From positions 1 through 53,071 of the forward strand of contig JBBSAX010000006.1 in NCBI GenBank assembly GCA_038251885.1: a stretch of DNA of 53,071 nt, written 5' to 3'. Shown here piece after piece: positions 40,521 to 49,431 of this stretch. A program made the position numbers and the translations under genes. The notes beneath the pieces were generated by a model, which saw only the letters and a program-made list of their open reading frames with translations, did not search any database and was not told the origin of the DNA. Each line of letters begins with the position of its first letter. Positions within the stretch are counted from its first letter, which is position 1. The stretch comes from JAHCHG01 sp038251885. Lineage in GTDB: Bacteria; Acidobacteriota; Blastocatellia; Pyrinomonadales; Pyrinomonadaceae.

Positions 40521-40605
40521 ATTTAGAATTTAGAATTTGGATTTTAGATTGTTTTTTGAATGTTATTTTCAAACTCAATCGCAAATCGAAAATTGCAAAT
40601 TACAA

Positions 40606-41460
40606 ATGAAAAACAGACTCTTAACCGCGCTGATTGCGCTTCCTATTTTAATTTTCTCGATTATTTTGCCTTATGTTTTTCCACGCTTCGAGCAAGCATC
40701 TTGGTTTTTTGTTGTGATTGCCGCCGCCGCGTTGGTTGCCGGAATTTTCGAGTTTTTTTCGCTGACAAAAAAACTCGAACTCAAAGCCGACGCTTCGATT
40801 GCCTATTTAGGCGCAGCGGCACTTTTCGTCGCTTTTCTTTTCGATGCGCCCGCAAAAGCACCGGATTTGTTAATATTAACAACCGCGCTTTTTGTAATTC
40901 TGATGCTGATTACGCAGACTTTTCGCTTTCAAAAAGATTTCTCAAAAATGCTGATCGGCGTTGGCGTAACTATTTTGGGCGTTTTATATGTTGCGTTTTT
41001 GGGCGGATTTATCGTGGCGATGCGCGTCGGTTTTGAAAATACGCTCGTGCCGTTTCTTTCGACAAAACTTCTCGGCTTTTTCTTTCTGGTCGTAATGGGT
41101 TCGGATGTCGGCGCGTATTTTATCGGCAAAAAATTCGGCAAACGCAAACTCATTCCAAAAGTTTCGCCGAATAAAACGTGGGAAGGCTTCATCGGCGGAA
41201 TTGTTTTAGCCGCCGCATTTGCCGCACTTTCGACGCTCGTTTTTTTCCCCGAAATGCCATACAAAATCTCGATTCCGCTGGCAATTTTTATGGCTCTGAT
41301 CGGAGTCGGCGGCGATCTGGCGGAAAGCGCGATGAAACGCGGTTCAAAAACAAAAGATGCCGCAAGCATTTTGCCCGGACACGGCGGATTGTTAGACAGA
41401 TTAGACAGCTTACTTTTCAATGCGCCGATTCTTTATTATTTTGCAAGATTTTATTTCTAA
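40606..41460 (+). CDS. cdsA: Phosphatidate cytidylyltransferase
   Basis: The 284-residue integral membrane enzyme makes CDP-diacylglycerol from phosphatidate and CTP, the branch point of phospholipid synthesis. About eight membrane segments are visible. The diagnostic C-terminal signature starts at KVSPNKTWEGFIGG and continues GDLAESAMKRGSKTKDAASI (about 240-260) with LPGHGGLLDRLDSLLF. I chose ATG 40606, because the earlier in-frame ATG at 40537 adds 23 residues encoded by simple spacer repeats. It lies 85 bases after uppS. Confidence 0.94.
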   Translation: MKNRLLTALIALPILIFSIILPYVFPRFEQASWFFVVIAAAALVAGIFEFFSLTKKLELKADASIAYLGAAALFVAFLFDAPAKAPDLLILTTALFVILMLITQTFRFQKDFSKMLIGVGVTILGVLYVAFLGGFIVAMRVGFENTLVPFLSTKLLGFFFLVVMGSDVGAYFIGKKFGKRKLIPKVSPNKTWEGFIGGIVLAAAFAALSTLVFFPEMPYKISIPLAIFMALIGVGGDLAESAMKRGSKTKDAASILPGHGGLLDRLDSLLFNAPILYYFARFYF

Positions 41461-41549
41461 TTTCTTGCCAAATAAACCGTATTCTCTCCGGCGAAATTAT
41501 AAGCAGAGTTGCTTGCGATTCCATCTTAAACATAGTTTTAATCAACTAC

Positions 41550-43901
41550 TTATTTGATTACCTTAAACAAAGAATGGAGTTCTGCTGTCGAGTCATTTCC
41601 AACCCAAACGTCGAAAGTTTCTGTTTCTAAAACCCATTTTTTCTCCGCTGCACTCCAATATTCGAGTTCTTTTTTGCCAAGTTGAAATTTAACGGTTTTC
41701 GTTTCATTCGGCGCGAGCGTAACGCGCTCGAAGCCTTTTAATTCTCTGACGGGACGCGATGCGCTTCCGGCTTGTTGATGAATGTAAAGCTGGACGACTT
41801 CATCACCCGTGCGTTTTCCGGTGTTTTTGACTTCAACCGAAACTTCGACTGTTTCACCGGGTTTTATTTCGGGTTTGTTCAATTTCATCTTTGAAATTTC
41901 AAATTTTGTATAACTCAAACCGTAACCGAACGGATAAAGCGGAACACTTTCTTCGTTCCAATATCTTTTGCCTTGTTGCGACGGGTCTTGTGTCAAATTA
42001 TGCGAATAATAGATTGGAATCTGTCCGGCGTTTCGCATCCACGTTACGGGAAGTTTGCCGCCCGGATTTGCATCGCCGAATAACAAATTGGCGACGGCAT
42101 TTCCACCTTGCGTTCCCGGATACCAAATTTCTAAAATTGACACGACATTATTTTGCGCCGCCCAAGTTATATCGAGTTGTCTGCCATTCATTAAAACTAA
42201 AACAACGGGTTTTCCGGTTTTTGTAACTTCTTCAAGCAGTTCTTGCTGTCGTCCGGGCAGTTCGAGCGTCGAACGCGATGCGGCTTCGCCCGACATATCT
42301 TGACCTTCGCCCAAAACCAGCACGGCAACATCGGAATTTTTAGCAAGTTCGACCGCTTTTTTTATTTCGTCATTTGCCTGCGATTCCGTCCAAGGATCAG
42401 CGCGTTTTACGCCGAAAAGCGCATCGAAAAACGACGGAAATTTTCGTCTGAGCTGAACGCCTTCTGCAAATTCGACTTTGGCATTCGCGCCGAGTTTCGA
42501 TTTAATTCCGTCCAAAATCGTCACGGTTTCATCCGTATTTTGCTGAAAAACCCACGAACCGAGCGTGTCGCGCTTTGAATCGGCAAGCATACCGATGACG
42601 GCAATTTTTTTGACGGCATTTTTATCGAGCGGCAAATAATCGCTCTTGTTTTTGAGCAAAACCGCCGAGCGTTCCGCCGCAATTCGCGCCGCTTCGCGGT
42701 GTTTCGGATCGCCGAGAATTCCGTTGACTTTCGCTTCATCAACGTATGGATTTTCAAACAGACCGAGTTTGATTTTCGCTTCCAAAAGCGGACGCACCAT
42801 ATCGTCTATTTGTTTTTCCGACACGAGATTTTTCTTCATCGCATCACCGAGATTTTTCACATAAGTCTGCGCGTCCAAACTCATTTCCAGATTAACTCCG
42901 GCATTTAAGGCTTTGACCGCCGCGTCTTGCGCGTCGCGGGCGTAACCGTGCGTCGTCAGATTTTTTACAGCGTCGGCATCGCTCACGACGAAGCCTTTGA
43001 AATTCCAATCCTTTCGCAAAACATCCTGCATCAACCATTTATTGCCAGTCGCCGGAACATCGTTCAAATCCATATACGCGCTCATCACGCTGCCGACATT
43101 CGCGTCAATCGCGGCTTTAAATGGCGGCAGATAAACATTTTGCATCTGTGATTCGGGAATATTCGCCGCATCATAATCGCGTCCGCCTTCCGCCGCACCG
43201 TAACCGGCAAAATGTTTGACGCAAGCTAAAATATGTTCGGGCGTGCCGATTTTTTCGCCCTGAAAACCTCGAACTTGCGCCGCCGCCATTTTTGAACCGA
43301 GAAACGGGTCTTCGCCCGCGCCTTCGACGATTCTGCCCCAACGCGGATCACGCGCAATATCAACCATCGGCGCAAATGTCCAATTTATCCCGACCGAACG
43401 CGCTTCACGCGCCGCAATTTTCTGCCCGTTTTCCACCAATTTCGGATCGAACGAAGCCGCCGTCGCCAACGGCACGGGAAAAATCGTGCGAAAACCGTGA
43501 ATCACATCAAACCCGAAAATCAACGGAATCTTCAAACGCGATTCGGTCACGGCGATTTTTTGAAAGCGATTTATCAACGCCGGATCGGTCACAAAGAGCA
43601 TCGAACCGATCTGCCCTTTCCGAATTCCTTCGTCCATCATTTCCGGCTTCTGAAATTGCGTAAAAAAGAAAAGCTGATTCATCTGCCCGATCTTTTCGTC
43701 CAAAGTCATCTGCGCCAAAAGCGCGTCCGCCTGTTGCTGTGTCTTTCCTTCATTTTCAGTTTGAACCGCTTCTTTTCCAGCAGTCGAAACATTCTCATTT
43801 TGACGCGCAAAAACGGTTGTGAACGGTGAAATAACGATTGCCAAAATTAACGCAACCGCAGACGCATAACGAAACTTTCCGGCTGATAAAATATTTTTCA
43901 T
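41550..43901 (-). CDS. bglX: Secreted GH3 beta-glucosidase (BglX-like)
   Basis: The 783-residue glycosidase has a signal peptide (1-33), a GH3 TIM-barrel (about 55-390), an alpha/beta sandwich (about 430-640) and a C-terminal fibronectin-III-like domain (about 690-770). The barrel includes FAPMVDIARDPRWGRIVEGA and the nucleophile Asp in KGFVVSDADAVKNL. LGEGQDMSGEAASR is the likely acid/base loop. It removes terminal glucose from beta-glucosides in the periplasm. Size and order match BglX. It is a single-gene unit. Confidence 0.93.
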   Translation of the reverse strand: MKNILSAGKFRYASAVALILAIVISPFTTVFARQNENVSTAGKEAVQTENEGKTQQQADALLAQMTLDEKIGQMNQLFFFTQFQKPEMMDEGIRKGQIGSMLFVTDPALINRFQKIAVTESRLKIPLIFGFDVIHGFRTIFPVPLATAASFDPKLVENGQKIAAREARSVGINWTFAPMVDIARDPRWGRIVEGAGEDPFLGSKMAAAQVRGFQGEKIGTPEHILACVKHFAGYGAAEGGRDYDAANIPESQMQNVYLPPFKAAIDANVGSVMSAYMDLNDVPATGNKWLMQDVLRKDWNFKGFVVSDADAVKNLTTHGYARDAQDAAVKALNAGVNLEMSLDAQTYVKNLGDAMKKNLVSEKQIDDMVRPLLEAKIKLGLFENPYVDEAKVNGILGDPKHREAARIAAERSAVLLKNKSDYLPLDKNAVKKIAVIGMLADSKRDTLGSWVFQQNTDETVTILDGIKSKLGANAKVEFAEGVQLRRKFPSFFDALFGVKRADPWTESQANDEIKKAVELAKNSDVAVLVLGEGQDMSGEAASRSTLELPGRQQELLEEVTKTGKPVVLVLMNGRQLDITWAAQNNVVSILEIWYPGTQGGNAVANLLFGDANPGGKLPVTWMRNAGQIPIYYSHNLTQDPSQQGKRYWNEESVPLYPFGYGLSYTKFEISKMKLNKPEIKPGETVEVSVEVKNTGKRTGDEVVQLYIHQQAGSASRPVRELKGFERVTLAPNETKTVKFQLGKKELEYWSAAEKKWVLETETFDVWVGNDSTAELHSLFKVIK

Positions 43902-44126
43902 AGTGATCCTCTATCGAATAAGAGATATTCGTTGACGAAATATTGTGTTGATATTTGATTTTGCTCAAGACTGACTAATTTTGCCCTGAATTTAACTAAC
44001 CCGTCAACTAATCATTGATTTTTAAGGATATTTTGGATTTCAATGTGGATAGCCACGTATCTTTTTAATATGTTTAAGAAATAAAATGAAGCATAGTTTT
44101 ATCAAATAGATGTTGAGTTTAAATTT

Positions 44127-44828
44127 ATGCGTCCTTACACCTTTCACATTATTATCGCTTTGCTTACTTTCGGAGTTGGTTCTTTAATTGCTTTTCAGTT
44201 TTATTTTCAAAATAAAACAAATCAATCTTTCAATGAAAACAAAGAAGTTCTAATAAATTCTCAAAATAAAACTGACGGTAAATCAATAAAAGAAAGTGAA
44301 CAGAATAGTTATCCCGTTTGCAATGATAAAGCTGTTTTGTCTCTTTGGAATGGTTTAAAGACAGATAGAAAATATGAAAAATGGAAAAAAACTTTTGAAG
44401 ATGAATCAAATTGTCTGGAGAAAATGTTTAAGTTAAAACCATTCGACTTGAACGACGACGGTAGGAACGAATTTATTATTAGAGGCGATGACATTGGATT
44501 TTGTGGCGCAACCGCGAATTGCGATTTTTGGATTTACAGAAAGGTCGGCGAAAAATATCACAGAATTTTGTCAGGTTATAGTTATTTAGATGGTCGGGAT
44601 ATTTTTAGTCAAATAAAGAAATCCCGAACCAATAAATTTAAAGATATTTTGCTCGAAGTTCGCGTTCTGAGAAATGCTCACGCTTACAGACTTTATAAAT
44701 TCAATGGAAAAAATTATAAAGAAGAAAGATGCAACATTATTCAATGGGACGAATTAAAGACTGAAGAAAAAAACAAAACAATGAGTTGTCGGGAATTTGA
44801 GAGGAACAATCCTAAATTAGATTTTTAA
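44127..44828 (+). CDS. Membrane-anchored or secreted protein, first of two tandem paralogs
   Basis: The 233-residue product has an N-terminal signal anchor (IIIALLTFGVGSLIAFQFYF, about 8-27) and an extracytoplasmic domain. The core DLNDDGRNEFIIRG resembles a calcium-binding Asp-rich loop and leads into GFCGATANCDFWIYRKVGEK, with two Cys that may form a disulfide. I do not recognise the family by name. It is 9 bases from a paralog with the same layout. AT-rich. Confidence 0.7.
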   Translation: MRPYTFHIIIALLTFGVGSLIAFQFYFQNKTNQSFNENKEVLINSQNKTDGKSIKESEQNSYPVCNDKAVLSLWNGLKTDRKYEKWKKTFEDESNCLEKMFKLKPFDLNDDGRNEFIIRGDDIGFCGATANCDFWIYRKVGEKYHRILSGYSYLDGRDIFSQIKKSRTNKFKDILLEVRVLRNAHAYRLYKFNGKNYKEERCNIIQWDELKTEEKNKTMSCREFERNNPKLDF

Positions 44829-44837
44829 GGTTAAAAT

Positions 44838-45512
44838 ATGAATCGTTATGTCATTTACATTTCTGTCGCTATTCTTACTTTCGCTTTGGGTTTACTTGTT
44901 TCGTTCAGAGTTCTTGAGAAAGTTGAAAATAAACCTTTAAATATCGAAAAGCCAGAAAAATCTATTCAAAATTATCCAAACAGATTGCCTTGGGAAAAAC
45001 CTTGGAAAATTAATTCGGAAGTTATTCAAGAAAAAGAATTTCCTAAAAACCCTGTTTGTAGCGACAGAAAAATACTTCCTGTTTGGAAGGAAATAATAAA
45101 AGACAAAAGTTTTAAGGACTGGTGGAAATTTTCTGAAGGAAGTTTTGATTGTGCAGACGCGCTTGAAATAAAAGAAATTGATCTCAATAAAGATGGTCAA
45201 AAAGAATTTATTCTGCGCGGTAAGAATTTTCCTTTATGCTCTGCTGTCGGCAATTGTGCTTTTTGGATTTATCAGAAGAAAGGTGAAAAATACCGTAAAC
45301 TAATCTATTCAACTGATTACGCTGATATAACTGAATTGCCAAATCAAATTGAGAAAACTAGAACTAAAAAATTCTCAGACGTTGTTCTAAAAGGACACGA
45401 GAGCGCGGCAGATACAAGTTATAAATTTTTTAAGTTTGACGGCAAAAAATATAAACACAACAAATGTTTGGTTGAAACTTATGTTTGCGTAACCCGAAAC
45501 GGGAATTTATAA
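44838..45512 (+). CDS. Membrane-anchored or secreted protein, second tandem paralog
   Basis: The 224-residue product matches the previous gene in layout: a signal anchor (IYISVAILTFALGLLVSF), a variable linker, then DLNKDGQKEFILRG and LCSAVGNCAFWIYQKKGEKY. Both also share a lone Cys near VCSDRKILPVWK (VCNDKAVLSLWN in the partner). The pair arose by tandem duplication followed by strong divergence in the linkers. Function unknown. Confidence 0.7.
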   Translation: MNRYVIYISVAILTFALGLLVSFRVLEKVENKPLNIEKPEKSIQNYPNRLPWEKPWKINSEVIQEKEFPKNPVCSDRKILPVWKEIIKDKSFKDWWKFSEGSFDCADALEIKEIDLNKDGQKEFILRGKNFPLCSAVGNCAFWIYQKKGEKYRKLIYSTDYADITELPNQIEKTRTKKFSDVVLKGHESAADTSYKFFKFDGKKYKHNKCLVETYVCVTRNGNL

Positions 45513-45604
45513 GTTGTAAGGCGTTTTACAAGAGATGGGAGAATGAATAATTTAATTTTAACTCGTCAATCTTCGATAAAAATTCTAGCAAACTCCGCAC
45601 ATTA

Positions 45605-45952
45605 TCAATTTGATTTAGCTTTAATATCTTTGTGTAAAACCTCAACAATTTCGCCCGGCTCAATCTCTTTTAATGCTTTGTTAATGTCTTCAATCATTTC
45701 GGCGTGAGTTATGAGGCGATTGTTGAAGGCGCGTAAAACCAAAATTGCAATTTTTTGATTTGAGAGATTTTGCTGAGATTTAATGTTTGCATCTGCCGTC
45801 AGCAAAACATTAAATCCGTTTTCTTCGGCAAGCGCAAGTAATTCGCCATTTAAAACGTCTGCCCAACCTTGCTCTTGAGTCGTTACAGTTTCGTATTCGG
45901 CAAGGTGATTTTTCAGACGGCGATCTAAATTGTGGTCGAGCAAAATTTTCAA
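45605..45952 (-). CDS. PIN-like toxin (DUF5615 family)
   Basis: The 115-residue protein is a small PIN-like ribonuclease of the DUF5615 type. MKILLDHNLDRRLKNHL has the first conserved acid, and FNVLLTADANIKSQQNL has the later Asp. In the family these residues bind metal and cleave RNA. It is second in a two-gene unit, overlapping the DUF433 gene by 4 bp (ATGA), the standard toxin-after-antitoxin order. Confidence 0.88.
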   Translation of the reverse strand: MKILLDHNLDRRLKNHLAEYETVTTQEQGWADVLNGELLALAEENGFNVLLTADANIKSQQNLSNQKIAILVLRAFNNRLITHAEMIEDINKALKEIEPGEIVEVLHKDIKAKSN

Positions 45953-46167
45953 ACCGTTTCGACTTCCTTAATCAGAGATTTCTCCGCCATTTCCAAAACC
46001 GAAATTGCTTGTTCTCGTGTTACGGGCGGAAATCCTTCAAGAAAATCTTCCAGAGTTTCACCACCTTCAAGATAATCGAAAAGATTTTTGATTGGCACAC
46101 GAGTTCCGGCAAAAACGGGCGTTCCGCTTACTTTATCAGGATTTATTTCGATAATATCGCTTTTCAT
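45949..46167 (-). CDS. DUF433 antitoxin
   Basis: The 72-residue protein belongs to DUF433. The family signature is GTPVFAGTRVPIKNLFDYLE, followed by FLEGFPPVTREQAISVLE. It has a winged-helix-like fold and is usually the antitoxin of DUF5615 PIN-like proteins, binding both the toxin and its own promoter. It precedes the toxin gene with a 4-bp overlap. The start lies 21 bases past the stop of the vWA gene, so they may be co-transcribed. Confidence 0.88.
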   Translation of the reverse strand: MKSDIIEINPDKVSGTPVFAGTRVPIKNLFDYLEGGETLEDFLEGFPPVTREQAISVLEMAEKSLIKEVETV

Positions 46168-46188
46168 AAAATTATTTGATCACAAAAT

Positions 46189-49100
46189 TTAACTCGTCAA
46201 ACGCCGATAAATATTTGGCATTCGCTCCGGCAGACTCAAAACATCGTCAATAATCGTGTAGCCGACATCGCCGTATAAATCTTTTAATTCCTGTTCGCTT
46301 TCGCGGTCAATAGTGATGCAGAACGGCGTAATACCCATCATTTTGGCTTCGGTCAAGGCTTCGCGCACGTCTTCGCGGGCGTAACGCGCGTCGCCGTAAT
46401 CGTGGTCGTAGGGTCTGCCGTCGGTCAGGATTATTAAGAGTTTCGTGCGCGATTCTTGACGCACTAATTTTGCCGCCGCGTGGCGGATTGCCGCGCCCAT
46501 TCGCGTGTTATTTTGGAAAGTGATGCCGCCGATTCTGCGTTCGATCTCTTCGGAATATTTTTCGTCAAAATCTTTGACAACGTAAAATTTTACGTTGCGT
46601 CTGCCTTCCGAAGTAAAACCGTTGATCGAATAAACATCGCCGACGGCTTCGAGTGCTTCGCTCATCAAAACCAAGCCTTCTTTTTCGATTTCGATAATTC
46701 TTCTGCCCGGATGCGTGTATGGTTGAAGCGGATTTCGCGTGATCGTCCGCGCGGTCGAGGAAGATTGATCGAGCAAGAGCGAAACGGCGACATCGCGCTG
46801 TTTTCTGAGTCGTTTCGTGTAAATTCTCTCCGATTGCTGACCGTCGGCGCGTCGGTCAATGACGTAATCAACGAGCGCGTTTAAATCGTAATCTTCGCCG
46901 TCTAATTCGCGGTTGATTTTGGTTAGATTCTCCGGTTTCATCAGTTGAAATTGATGTCGAACCGAAGAAATCACGCCTTTGTAACGACTGCGTGCGAGTT
47001 CGACAAAATTTCTATCGCCTTTGCGAACCTTTTTTTCAATGACGCGACACCAACCTGTGCGAAAATCCGACAAATCCTTGTCCCATTCGTCATACGCAAA
47101 CGCAACATCGCCCAATTCGAGCGGTTGTTCGGGCATTTCGTTATTTGCCCACGCTTCCGCGCCTTGCAGATCGTCGGGTTCGCCTTCGTCGTCGAGCGAA
47201 TTCCAAGCATTGAACAGATCGCTGACATCTTGCGATTCCTTCGGTTTTTGCTCGCGCTTGACCTGACTTTCTAAAACAGCTTCGCCCGCGTTTTTATCTT
47301 CAAAAGCATTGTCGTCTTTTTCGCTCGTTTCTTCCGCCTCTTCGGTCTGTGTATCTTCAGGCGTAATCGTTTGGAAAAGCGTATAAACGCGGCTCGTCGC
47401 GATCAAAGCATCGGCAACGGTTGGAAAATTTTCAATTTCGTCATTTGTCTTTTGTCCTTTGCCCTTTGCTAAGTTCCCTTCAAATTCTGACTTTTCTCTA
47501 ATTCGTAAATATGATTCAACGATCGTTTCGATCTCCGATACGATCTGACCGTAAAACCTTCGCGCGTCATCAGTTGCGCCGCCGCAGAGCGTGATTTGAA
47601 ACAAAAGTTCAAACGGCACTTGATTCATCGGCAGATCGAAAATATACGGGCGATTTTCGCGCAGAAGTTTCTGCATCAAATCCAAATCTTTTCGCAAACC
47701 GCGATATTCGAATCGGAGACGCTTATCAATTCGCGCATTTTCCATTGTCCCGAAAATTTTCTTGGCAAGTCGCGGTTCGGGAAATGTTTTTAAAACTTCC
47801 CTGTAATCCGAATTTCTCGGCAGTTTTTTTCGTTTTTGTTTCGCAAGTTTTTCTTCTTCTTCGGGCGAAAGTGCTTTTTCGCCGCTTTGCACATCTTCGA
47901 TATAACCGGAAAGCGAAAATGCGTCGGTTTGGTCTATAGTCGCTTCGTAAAGTTTGGAAAGCGTTGTGAATGCGGCTTTTAATCCTTTCGTGTCGCGGAC
48001 GTAAGTTCCGAATTCGATCTGTCCCGCGCCGTGCGCCGCGAGAACTTTGTAGAGGCGAAAATCCATCTCGTCAGTTTCAAATTCAGAAATGAGCGCGGGC
48101 AGATAAATTGTCTTACCGTCGCCGATGCGCGATTCCTGCGGCATTGCCGAAAGCGGCTGAATTTCAACTTCTTTCCCGGTCAAACCTTCGATATAAATTC
48201 GCAAAACAGTTTGAATATTCTCGAGCGGAAGTCCGATTTGTGCGTCCTGTAGAATGTTGTTGCTGTTGCGCGTTTCAAGCGCGAAATACGAACGCCGCGC
48301 CTTTGTGCTTTCACCTTCATTTTTTGTTAGTCCGGTTTCAACCCAATCTTCAAACTGCGCGAGCGAAACTTTTCTTAAAGCCGTCGTGCTTGAACGAAAT
48401 GCTGCAAGTGCTGCTTCCGCATCGGTTTTGGCAATTTCTTTAATTAAATATAAAACTTTTCGCGCAATTTCAACGACTTCGGTTTTCTTCTTTAATGTCA
48501 AAACATTTGAAAAAAACTGCGGTGACGAACGCAAAAACGAAATTAAAAGCGCGTTTCCGCTTCCGGCAATTTTTAATAAACAACTGCACCAATCTTCAAA
48601 AACTTCGTCCACGCGCCGCAAAACTTCGCCGCCGGCTTTAACGAAATTGAGCGTTACGCTGCCGCCGAATTCGAGAAATTCCGCCGCTTTTTTCGTTAAA
48701 GTTACGGTTTGTTCGGCAGAAAGTTTTTGGAGTGCGTCGGGCAAAATTTGCCACAAATCCGCTGTCATTCCACCTGTTCTGTTGGCAAAATGCGAGGCAA
48801 GTTCGACAACTGATTTTGAAACTTTTGATTTATCTTCGCCGAAATTTTTCAAAATCTCGGCGACTTTCGGCGTTTTTTCAAGAAAATCCGCGCTGTGTTT
48901 GGCGGAACGATTGGCGACTTCGGCGGCGAGTTCTAAAATTTCGGTTAGAAGTTTGTCGTCGTCAATTTCGACGGCGAGTTTCGGAATAAATTCAAAGGTT
49001 TCGAGCGCAATCGAACTCGATAAAATTAGCTGCCGCGAACAAATTTGAAAAACGAGCGAGCGCGCTTTTTTCGGGACTTTGCGGTATTTTTCAATTTTAT

Positions 49101-49377
49101 TATCAATAAAAAATTCCGCGCCCAAATCGGCGTTTGCCATCGCCAGCCGTCTGCCCATTTCCGCCCAATGACGCAAATCTTCCGCCGAAAAAATCTTCGC
49201 TGCCTTCGGCACGGCTTCGACAAATTCGCGGCTCACGCGCAAACTTACGCCCGCGAGCGACGCGCTCATTTCCAGTGCAACGCGTTTTTGTTCACTTGGT
49301 AACCGGCTGAGTTTCCGCGCCAAGCCGGTAAATGTTTCTTTTTTGAAATTCGTTAAATCTTTTTCCGCTTCTGCCAT
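46189..49377 (-). CDS. NorD/CbbO-like vWA domain protein
   Basis: The 1062-residue cytoplasmic protein has a long N-terminal helical repeat region (about 1-370, recurring ...KxAEFLE/ELASHFAN words like HEAT repeats) and a middle domain (about 385-640). An acidic low-complexity stretch follows (about 670-760, EDTQTEEAEETSEKDD). The C-terminal vWA domain (about 855-1062) has an intact MIDAS motif in LLLDQSSSTAR and ILTDGRPYDHDYGD. NorD/CbbO proteins work with MoxR-type AAA+ partners to remodel enzymes. No such ATPase gene is in this window. It lies 54 bases downstream of the FHA gene. Confidence 0.85.
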   Translation of the reverse strand: MAEAEKDLTNFKKETFTGLARKLSRLPSEQKRVALEMSASLAGVSLRVSREFVEAVPKAAKIFSAEDLRHWAEMGRRLAMANADLGAEFFIDNKIEKYRKVPKKARSLVFQICSRQLILSSSIALETFEFIPKLAVEIDDDKLLTEILELAAEVANRSAKHSADFLEKTPKVAEILKNFGEDKSKVSKSVVELASHFANRTGGMTADLWQILPDALQKLSAEQTVTLTKKAAEFLEFGGSVTLNFVKAGGEVLRRVDEVFEDWCSCLLKIAGSGNALLISFLRSSPQFFSNVLTLKKKTEVVEIARKVLYLIKEIAKTDAEAALAAFRSSTTALRKVSLAQFEDWVETGLTKNEGESTKARRSYFALETRNSNNILQDAQIGLPLENIQTVLRIYIEGLTGKEVEIQPLSAMPQESRIGDGKTIYLPALISEFETDEMDFRLYKVLAAHGAGQIEFGTYVRDTKGLKAAFTTLSKLYEATIDQTDAFSLSGYIEDVQSGEKALSPEEEEKLAKQKRKKLPRNSDYREVLKTFPEPRLAKKIFGTMENARIDKRLRFEYRGLRKDLDLMQKLLRENRPYIFDLPMNQVPFELLFQITLCGGATDDARRFYGQIVSEIETIVESYLRIREKSEFEGNLAKGKGQKTNDEIENFPTVADALIATSRVYTLFQTITPEDTQTEEAEETSEKDDNAFEDKNAGEAVLESQVKREQKPKESQDVSDLFNAWNSLDDEGEPDDLQGAEAWANNEMPEQPLELGDVAFAYDEWDKDLSDFRTGWCRVIEKKVRKGDRNFVELARSRYKGVISSVRHQFQLMKPENLTKINRELDGEDYDLNALVDYVIDRRADGQQSERIYTKRLRKQRDVAVSLLLDQSSSTARTITRNPLQPYTHPGRRIIEIEKEGLVLMSEALEAVGDVYSINGFTSEGRRNVKFYVVKDFDEKYSEEIERRIGGITFQNNTRMGAAIRHAAAKLVRQESRTKLLIILTDGRPYDHDYGDARYAREDVREALTEAKMMGITPFCITIDRESEQELKDLYGDVGYTIIDDVLSLPERMPNIYRRLTS

Positions 49378-49431
49378 AATTTTAGTTTAACAAAATTGAT
49401 ATGACACAAGCGAGAAGAGAAAAAATCTTTC

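Noticed and set aside
45605..46167. DUF433/DUF5615 pair as a novel toxin-antitoxin system
   Set aside because: This pairing is already a known type; nothing in these copies looks different.
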